A DNA stretch of 5,503 nt, from assembly GCA_027019885.1 (NCBI GenBank), contig JALUWC010000549.1, forward strand, positions 1 through 5,503. Reading direction: 5' to 3'. The translations under genes and the position numbers were made by a program. This stretch comes from Geoglobus sp. (lineage in GTDB: Archaea > Halobacteriota > Archaeoglobi > Archaeoglobales > Archaeoglobaceae). A model generated the notes under the pieces. It did not search any database, was not told the origin of the DNA, and was given only the letters and a program-made list of their open reading frames with translations. Numbering within the stretch: position 1 is the stretch's first letter; every line of letters starts with the position of its first letter. Below are positions 1-3,852 of the stretch, piece by piece.

Positions 1-120
1 GACACTCAGATTACCATCAGTTGTTTTCAATCTTTCTTTTAGATACCTGAAGCTCGCCTTCTCAACTCCTGAGAGTATTGCAAGGGCAAGAACTCTGATC
101 CTTGAATCAAGGACAGACAT
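1..120 (-). CDS. Winged-helix transcriptional regulator (HTH_27/ArsR-like), 5' part only
   Basis: This is the first 40 codons of a gene read leftward; its 3' part lies beyond the window edge. The translation starts MSVLDSRIRVLALAILSG and continues with a segment ending TTDGNLSV. This matches the N-terminal half of the small archaeal winged-helix regulators of the HTH_27 type, where a line such as 'R..IL..L...E..F..L+..L..TDGNLS.HL' forms helices 1-3 and the recognition helix begins at 'DGNLS'. These are usually about 90-110 residues and bind DNA as dimers. The start ATG lies 6 bases after the stop of the upstream membrane-protein gene, so the two are almost certainly co-transcribed. The sequence before the start (TGATGGTCT) is only a weak Shine-Dalgarno site, which fits translational coupling. 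The regulator probably controls its own operon through the palindrome at 695-719 (inference). The family call rests on pattern recognition of a partial protein. Confidence 0.8.
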   Translation of the reverse strand, partial: MSVLDSRIRVLALAILSGVEKASFRYLKERLKTTDGNLSV

Positions 121-126
121 AGACCA

Positions 127-684
127 TCAGCTTTGCTGTGATGTTTTAAAGGCTGGGATGTTTGGAAAAGCAAGGGTTACGAACTGCATCACTGCAAATA
201 TTAGAAACTGGTACTGCCAGATGTAAACCATCGCAATGCCTGAAATGGAGTAGATAAACCCCATGAAGATTGTGTACCTCACTCTGAACATGATTCCTGC
301 GATGGATATCATCAGCCCGACAACCGGAGCGACAAATGCTCCCGTGTATCTTGGATACACGAGAAGGGCGATGAGGATAACAACTGCAATTGCGAGAAAT
401 CCGGCCGTCCAGAAGTCAGAGTAGAGTTTTGAGAAATAGGATTTCACCTCAGGCAATCCTGCGAGCTTTCTCGAAATGTAAACTGTCAAAGCCACGAGTG
501 CAAGCCAGAAAGGGATTATTTCAAAGCCACTCAGTCTGCCATCCAATGCCATCAGGAAGAGTATTTGAGTTGCAAGAAATCCGATAGACGTTGAGATACC
601 CCATATGAGTGACTGCTTTCTCTGATACGGTAAATCATGCTCCCTCATGCTTCTTTCTATTAATTCTTTCAGTTCTTCCATCAT
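127..684 (-). CDS. Six-helix integral membrane protein of unknown function
   Basis: I do not recognise a named family. From the ATG at 684 the protein has 185 residues. It begins with a charged cytoplasmic-type leader (MMEELKELIERSMREHDLPY), then has six hydrophobic segments at about residues 26-47, 54-72, 91-110, 115-133, 138-156 and 158-178, and ends with a short polar tail (FKTSQQS). There are no cysteines and no obvious catalytic or metal-binding motif in the helices, so an enzymatic role is not evident. The open frame extends to a TTG at 696 and an ATG at 690. A good archaeal Shine-Dalgarno, GGTGAT, sits at 694-689 and overlaps that ATG, so the ATG at 684 (4-base spacing) or 681 (7-base spacing) is more likely. 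The next gene in the unit is a winged-helix regulator 6 bases downstream. Small archaeal regulators of that type often sit beside multi-helix membrane proteins, which suggests a regulator/membrane-effector pair (inference). Confidence 0.8.
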   Translation of the reverse strand: MMEELKELIERSMREHDLPYQRKQSLIWGISTSIGFLATQILFLMALDGRLSGFEIIPFWLALVALTVYISRKLAGLPEVKSYFSKLYSDFWTAGFLAIAVVILIALLVYPRYTGAFVAPVVGLMISIAGIMFRVRYTIFMGFIYSISGIAMVYIWQYQFLIFAVMQFVTLAFPNIPAFKTSQQS

Positions 685-688
685 TTTC

Positions 689-694
689 ATCACC
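689..694 (-). promoter_or_regulatory. Shine-Dalgarno site deciding the membrane-protein start
   Basis: GGTGAT on the minus strand matches the archaeal anti-Shine-Dalgarno core. It overlaps the in-frame ATG at 690 and is well spaced for the ATGs at 684 and 681, so it argues for one of those two as the true start. Confidence 0.55.
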
Positions 695-719
695 AAGCAC
701 TTTGTAATTTAAAGTGCTT
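695..719. promoter_or_regulatory. Perfect 9-bp inverted repeat, candidate operator
   Basis: AAGCACTTT (695-703) and AAAGTGCTT (711-719) are exact inverted copies separated by 7 bases. The element lies between the minus-strand TATA box (725-732) and the Shine-Dalgarno site, directly over the predicted transcription start near 702. A dimeric winged-helix protein bound here would block initiation. The obvious candidate is the regulator encoded second in this same unit, giving autorepression. The repeat is seen directly; the binding partner is inferred. A leader-RNA hairpin is an alternative, although the predicted start inside the repeat makes that less likely. Confidence 0.6.
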
Positions 720-724
720 TAAGA

Positions 725-740
725 TATTTAAATTTTTCTC
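725..740 (-). promoter_or_regulatory. BRE/TATA promoter of the membrane-protein/regulator unit
   Basis: On the minus strand the sequence GAGAAAAATTTAAATA contains a purine-rich BRE (GAAAAA) followed by the TATA box TTTAAATA at 732-725. The centre is near 728, so a start about 26-27 bases downstream would fall near 702. That leaves a leader of about 18 bases containing the GGTGAT site. Confidence 0.6.
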
Positions 741-772
741 AGAGTAGTCTTGAATTGGATGACAATTTTGCA

Positions 773-785
773 GAAAATTTATCAT
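773..785 (+). promoter_or_regulatory. Probable BRE/TATA promoter of the disulfide oxidoreductase gene
   Basis: GAAAATTTATCAT resembles the BRE/TATA cores of the other promoters in this window (GAAAAATTTA...). A start about 26 bases downstream of its centre would be near 807, giving a very short leader of about 10 bases before the ATG at 817. A purine-rich GAAGGTGG (805-812) precedes the start and could act as a Shine-Dalgarno site if transcription begins slightly upstream. Confidence 0.45.
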
Positions 786-816
786 TGTAAGTGAGGAACT
801 TTCAGAAGGTGGTTCA

Positions 817-2130
817 ATGAACGTCGTCATTGTTGGTGGCGGTGCAGGTGGAATGACCGCTGCATCGAGGATAAGAGCATTGAAGCCTGAGTGGGATGTG
901 AAGGTGTTTGAGGCAACATCATTTGTCAGTCATGCACCATGCGGGATACCCTATGCTATTGAGTTTGATTTTTCCAGCGATGAGCTCATGTACTACAAAC
1001 CTGAGGTCTTTGTGAAGGAGAGAGGAATCGATCTGCACATGAATTCGAGGGTTGTTGAGGTTAGGAAGGGGAGAGTGGTTGTTGAGGAAAATGGAGCGCC
1101 TGAGGAGTATGAGTGGGACAGGCTTTTGATTGCAACTGGAGCGAGTCCAAAAATGCCGGATGTTGATGGAAGGGATCTTGAGAACATATTCACAGCAGAT
1201 CTCCCTCCCGATGCAGACAGAATTAAAAAAGCGGCAGAGAATGCAGAGAATGTTGTTGTGGTAGGAGCAGGATACGTGGGCATTGAGATGGCCGAGGCAT
1301 TCTCTGCCATTGGAAAGAAGGTGACTGTGATAGAGATGGCTCAAAAACCATTGCCAAATTTCGATCCTGAGATTGGTGAAATAGTCAGAAAGGAGATGGA
1401 GAAGAGGGTTGATCTGAGGCTTGGAGAAAAGCTTGAGGCTTTTGAAGGGAAAGAGAGGGTTGAAAGGGTTGTGACAGATAAGGGAGAATACGAGGCAGAC
1501 CTCGTCATTGTTGGAATTGGGGTTAAACCAAATACAGAGCTTGCAGAGCAGATTGGGGCAAAGATAGGTGAAACCGGGGCAGTTGAGGTCAGCAGGAGAA
1601 TGGAGACAAGCGTGAAGGATGTCTATGCTGCCGGTGATGTTGCTGAAGTTGAGCACATGATTACAGGCAAAAAGGTATGGATACCTCTCGCACCTCCCGG
1701 CAACAAAATGGGTTATGTTGCTGGCGTTAATATGACCGGGGGAAACATGGAGTTTCCGGGAGTTCTCGGAACGCAGATAACAAAGTTCTTCGACCTTCAG
1801 ATTGGAAAAACAGGTCTTACTGAAAGAGAGGCTCAGAATGAGGGGTTCAATGTGAAATCGGCATTCATCACCGCAAACACCAAGGTTCATTATTACCCCG
1901 GTGCAACAAAGACATTCATAAAGGCAGTCAAGGATATCGAGACAAACAGAATTCTCGGAGCTCAGATTGCCGGATATGAGATGGTCTCGATGAGAACAAA
2001 TGCTTTTGCCATTGCTATTCAGGCTCACCTCACAACAAGAGACCTCTTCTTCTCAGATCTCGTCTATGCTCCGCCTTTCACACCCATATGGGATCCAGTA
2101 ACTGTTGCAGCGAGAGTTCTGAAGTTTTAA
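817..2130 (+). CDS. FAD-dependent pyridine nucleotide-disulfide oxidoreductase (CoA-disulfide reductase / NADH oxidase family)
   Basis: A 437-residue cytoplasmic flavoenzyme that uses NAD(P)H to reduce CoA disulfide, CoA persulfide or polysulfide, or O2. Homologues in Archaeoglobus are annotated NoxA. An N-terminal FAD-binding Rossmann motif, VVIVGGGAGG, lies at residues 3-12. A single redox cysteine, Cys42 in APCGIPYAIE, has the CoADR/Nox arrangement rather than the CxxxxC of glutathione reductases. The NAD(P)H Rossmann motif GAGYVG is at 150-155, with Glu173 ending the following strand (VIEMA), which favours NADH. The FAD-contacting YAAGDVAEVEH has Asp274. A C-terminal dimerisation domain follows from about residue 318 and ends YAPPFTPIWDPVTVAARVL. 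Tyr359/Tyr360 and Tyr417 sit where CoADRs place their active-site tyrosines. No C-terminal rhodanese domain is present, unlike the longer CoADR-Rhd/Npsr proteins. The ATG at 817 follows GAAGGTGG. Substrate (CoA disulfide, polysulfide or oxygen) cannot be settled from sequence. Confidence 0.93.
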   Translation: MNVVIVGGGAGGMTAASRIRALKPEWDVKVFEATSFVSHAPCGIPYAIEFDFSSDELMYYKPEVFVKERGIDLHMNSRVVEVRKGRVVVEENGAPEEYEWDRLLIATGASPKMPDVDGRDLENIFTADLPPDADRIKKAAENAENVVVVGAGYVGIEMAEAFSAIGKKVTVIEMAQKPLPNFDPEIGEIVRKEMEKRVDLRLGEKLEAFEGKERVERVVTDKGEYEADLVIVGIGVKPNTELAEQIGAKIGETGAVEVSRRMETSVKDVYAAGDVAEVEHMITGKKVWIPLAPPGNKMGYVAGVNMTGGNMEFPGVLGTQITKFFDLQIGKTGLTEREAQNEGFNVKSAFITANTKVHYYPGATKTFIKAVKDIETNRILGAQIAGYEMVSMRTNAFAIAIQAHLTTRDLFFSDLVYAPPFTPIWDPVTVAARVLKF

Positions 2131-2138
2131 TGGAAACC

Positions 2139-2153
2139 TTTTTTACCATTTTT
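2139..2153 (+). terminator. T-tract terminator after the oxidoreductase gene
   Basis: Six Ts (2139-2144) and five Ts (2149-2153) follow the stop codon by 8 bases, with no hairpin needed, as is usual for archaeal intrinsic termination. Readthrough into the glycosylase gene, whose ATG is only 16 bases further on, is likely to be partial. GGAAACC followed by the T-tract could alternatively be a weak BRE/TATA serving the ATG at 2169. Confidence 0.35.
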
Positions 2154-2168
2154 ACGGGCTGAGTGACA

Positions 2169-2777
2169 ATGGAGTATAGTATTGAAGAAATAGTTGACGA
2201 AATCCTGAGATGCAGGAACTGCACTCTTTACATCTCAAAAAAGAACTACGTTCCGGGAGAGGGAAATGAGAACGCTCAGATAATGTTCATCGGAGAGGCT
2301 CCAGGAAGGGAAGAGGATGAGCAAGGGAAGCCTTTTGTTGGCAATGCAGGAAAACTCCTAACATCCATGATAGAAAGCGTTCTCGGGCTTTCGAGAAAGG
2401 ATGTTTACATAACCAATATTCTGAAGTGCAGACCTCCAAACAACAGAGATCCGATGGAGAAAGAGATAGATGCATGCTTTCCGTATCTTGTGAGACAGAT
2501 TGAGGCAATAGATCCGGATGTGGTTGTCTGCCTTGGCAGGCATTCCGCGAGGGTGATTTTTGAGCACTTCCAGATACCGTTCAGATCCATAACAAGGGAT
2601 AGGGGGGTTTTGAGGGAAAAGGATGTGGACGGGAAAAAAATGCGCTTTATGGCAACATATCATCCAGCAGCAGCTCTCTACAAGCCTCCGCTGAAAGAGG
2701 TTATCGAGGAAGACTTCAGAAAACTAACGGCTGTAATAAAAAGAAAAAATAGAACTCTTTTTGATTTTTTTAGTTGA
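2169..2777 (+). CDS. udg: Family 4 uracil-DNA glycosylase with [4Fe-4S] cluster
   Basis: This enzyme removes uracil, arising from cytosine deamination, from DNA to start base-excision repair, which matters in hot-growing archaea. From the ATG at 2169 it has 202 residues, typical of the family. Motif 1, GEAPGREEDEQGKPFVGNAG, is at residues 42-61 and includes Glu43 of the catalytic loop and the uracil-binding Phe56. LKCRPPNNRDP follows at 85-95. The leucine-loop motif with the conserved histidine, YHPAAALY, is at 164-171 (His165). The four cluster ligands are Cys15 and Cys18 (RCRNC), Cys87, and Cys103 (DACFPYL), spaced C-x2-C...C-x15-C as in characterised family 4 enzymes such as the A. fulgidus one. 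A GTG at 2163 is an alternative start that adds MT; GAGTGA just upstream is a poor Shine-Dalgarno site. The last codons are a T-tract, and the 3' end overlaps the convergent gene by 8 bases. Confidence 0.95.
   Translation: MEYSIEEIVDEILRCRNCTLYISKKNYVPGEGNENAQIMFIGEAPGREEDEQGKPFVGNAGKLLTSMIESVLGLSRKDVYITNILKCRPPNNRDPMEKEIDACFPYLVRQIEAIDPDVVVCLGRHSARVIFEHFQIPFRSITRDRGVLREKDVDGKKMRFMATYHPAAALYKPPLKEVIEEDFRKLTAVIKRKNRTLFDFFS
2738..2771. terminator. Bidirectional A/T-tract terminator at the convergent junction
   Basis: AAAAAGA (2738-2744) is an exact inverted copy of TCTTTTT (2756-2762), with an 11-base loop and further tracts of six As (2744-2749) and seven Ts (2765-2771). Read on the plus strand, the glycosylase transcript ends in U-tracts. 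Read on the minus strand, the complementary tracts give U-runs just after the stop of the 2770-3450 gene. One element can therefore end both transcripts. It lies inside the coding end of the glycosylase gene. Confidence 0.5.
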
Positions 2778-3450
2778 TTGCGCAGAAAGCCTCTCCAAGT
2801 GGTGTGAGGTATATTTTCACGTTCTTTCCTTCTCTTTTCATCTCAATCAGACCGTCATTTTCCAGGCCTTTCAGGTGGTAGCTCATTTTAGCTCTCTGAG
2901 CCATGTATGCCTTGGCCTTTTCAAGCTTTCCCTCTACAATCTTAATCAGATTGTTTATGGAGTCCACAACCTTTCCATTGTTATAAATTGCCTTCAGAAT
3001 GTTTATCTTGTCCCCACCAATCCTTTTCAGCGGTGGAACCTGCATCTCCACAATCTCTGAAATTCCAACCTCTTTTCCTTCTTCGTATTTTGGAAGTGCC
3101 ACATACATCTTCCCTCCCGTGAGCTGAGCGGTTATGTAGAGAGAAACCATCAGTGTTCTCGGTGCATCCGTTGCGTTTATGTATATTGTATTTCCCTCAT
3201 CCATCTCCTTTTTCAGAGTTTTCAGTATTTTTATTGCCGAGCCGAAAACATCTATGTCTGCTACCTTTATCTTTTCGATCTCCACAAGAACGCTAAGCAC
3301 TTTTTCGAACTCTTCTGCAATGCTCTCGAACTCCTTGGACTCTGGCACAACCAAGTAAGCCTTCTGTATCGGATACCCGCTTGATTTCAGGCTCTCCATA
3401 ATTCTGTCCTTGTTCATTCCTATTGCTATAACATGCACAACTTTCGCCAT
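2770..3450 (-). CDS. CARF-like/winged-helix transcriptional regulator (DUF6293/HFX_2341-like)
   Basis: From the ATG at 3450 the protein has 226 residues in two domains. Residues 1 to about 140 form an alpha/beta Rossmann-like domain starting MAKVVHVIAIGMNKDRI, with a second signature at INATDAPRTLMVSLYITAQ (91-109) and a following strand MYVALPKYE (115-123). This layout (strand-glycine turn at the start; 'N.T...R.....' before a hydrophobic helix) is shared with CARF ligand-binding domains such as that of Csa3 and with the DUF6293/HFX_2341 regulators. Residues 147-226 form a winged helix (INILKAIY...MSYHLKGLENDGLIEMKREGKNVKIYLTPLGE), so ligand-controlled DNA binding is likely. The frame is open to a TTG at 3468, with an ATG at 3459. 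The TATA box at 3472-3479 predicts a start at 3449-3451, giving leaderless mRNA at the ATG at 3450. Ligand and targets are unknown; no cas gene or CRISPR array is nearby. Confidence 0.85.
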   Translation of the reverse strand: MAKVVHVIAIGMNKDRIMESLKSSGYPIQKAYLVVPESKEFESIAEEFEKVLSVLVEIEKIKVADIDVFGSAIKILKTLKKEMDEGNTIYINATDAPRTLMVSLYITAQLTGGKMYVALPKYEEGKEVGISEIVEMQVPPLKRIGGDKINILKAIYNNGKVVDSINNLIKIVEGKLEKAKAYMAQRAKMSYHLKGLENDGLIEMKREGKNVKIYLTPLGEAFCAIN

Positions 3451-3471
3451 GAATTTCATTTTATGCAAAAC

Positions 3472-3485
3472 TTAATAAATTTTTC
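3472..3485 (-). promoter_or_regulatory. BRE/TATA promoter of the CARF-like regulator
   Basis: On the minus strand GAAAAATTTATTAA gives a BRE (GAAAAA) and the TATA box TTTATTAA (3479-3472). Its centre is about 26 bases upstream of the ATG at 3450, so the transcript is probably leaderless. There is no Shine-Dalgarno site before that ATG, which agrees. Confidence 0.6.
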
Positions 3486-3501
3486 TACACATTGATAAGT
3501 G

Positions 3502-3593
3502 CTGTCAAACTTCACATTATCGTCATAAGATAGATCAGGCTTACAGATGATGAGTACATAAGGCTATGATGCTAAAACTTAAGAATTTGACAG
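3502..3593. repeat. Widely spaced 8-bp inverted repeat upstream of the CARF-like gene
   Basis: CTGTCAAA (3502-3509) and TTTGACAG (3586-3593) are exact inverted copies 76 bases apart. Similarity continues inward with one bulged base (CTGTCAAAcTTC against CTGTCAAATTC). They lie just upstream of the minus-strand promoter and could be paired half-sites for a looping or cooperative regulator. Chance occurrence is possible, because one 8-bp match in a few hundred bases is not rare. Confidence 0.35.
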
Positions 3594-3674
3594 AGAAATT
3601 GGAATGATAAATTCTGGCATTAATTTGAGTAATTTGGGTTGTTGAATATAATTTTTATCGAAAATATCCTATTG

Positions 3675-3745
3675 CCCTTGGGGTAAGGGGGAAAATCTCA
3701 ATTTCCATGTTCAGTTTTCTGTGATGGAGAATGAATTCTGTTCAT
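3675..3745 (+). ncRNA. Speculative small RNA in the intergenic region
   Basis: A GC-rich block stands out from its AT-rich surroundings. CCCTT (3675-3679) pairs with AAGGG (3685-3689) across a 5-base loop. A second imperfect stem, GGAAAAT (3690-3696) with ATTTCC (3701-3706), follows. A TATA-like ATATAATT at 3646-3653 is centred about 26 bases before the first stem, and a strongly T-rich stretch begins near 3738 and could end the transcript. GC-rich islands in hyperthermophile intergenic DNA often mark structured RNAs. The stems are short and the case is weak; both ends are estimates. Confidence 0.2.
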
Positions 3746-3815
3746 TTTTCTCTTCTATTTTTATCAGTATTTTTAAATTTTTTTGGTTCAAACCACGTTC
3801 TATGATAATACTCAT

Positions 3816-3830
3816 GAAAAGGATTAAATA
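3816..3830 (+). promoter_or_regulatory. BRE/TATA promoter of the pilus ATPase operon
   Basis: GAAAAGG (3816-3822) followed by ATTAAATA (3823-3830) makes a BRE/TATA pair centred near 3827. A start 26 bases downstream is exactly the ATG at 3853, so the mRNA is predicted to be leaderless. No Shine-Dalgarno site is present in the AT-rich bases before the ATG. Confidence 0.6.
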
Positions 3831-3852
3831 GCATTCTGCCAAACTAAATTTA

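Larger units (their letters stand above)
3451..3852. other. 402-bp AT-rich divergent intergenic region
   Basis: This region separates the CARF-like regulator from the pilus ATPase operon and is far longer than the other gaps in the window. It holds the two outward promoters at its ends, an inverted repeat pair (3502-3509 and 3586-3593), a direct repeat AAAACTTAA (3467-3475 and 3574-3582), a GC-rich block near 3675-3691, and a T-rich stretch at about 3740-3786. I see no tRNA, CRISPR array, insertion sequence end or convincing protein gene in it. Confidence 0.7.

Noticed and set aside
919..2028. 369-codon antisense open frame on the minus strand inside the oxidoreductase gene
   Set aside because: It is opposite a clearly functional flavoenzyme with all motifs intact; the translation is rich in Cys, His, Leu and Ser with no domain pattern, typical of a codon-bias shadow.
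2761..3060. 99-codon plus-strand frame opposite the CARF-like gene
   Set aside because: It lies antisense to a well-supported two-domain protein, overlaps the glycosylase end, and has no motif or start signal.
3547..3593. Possible box C/D guide RNA: ATGATGA (C box-like) at 3547 and ATGATGC at 3564
   Set aside because: No CTGA D or D' box at proper spacing follows; the arrangement does not fit an archaeal C/D sRNA.
3724..3831. 35-codon frame (MENEFCSFFSSIFISIF...) upstream of the ATPase
   Set aside because: It is low-complexity, T-rich sequence with no good ribosome site, and its stop runs into the ATPase TATA box; more likely AT-rich promoter DNA than a peptide gene.
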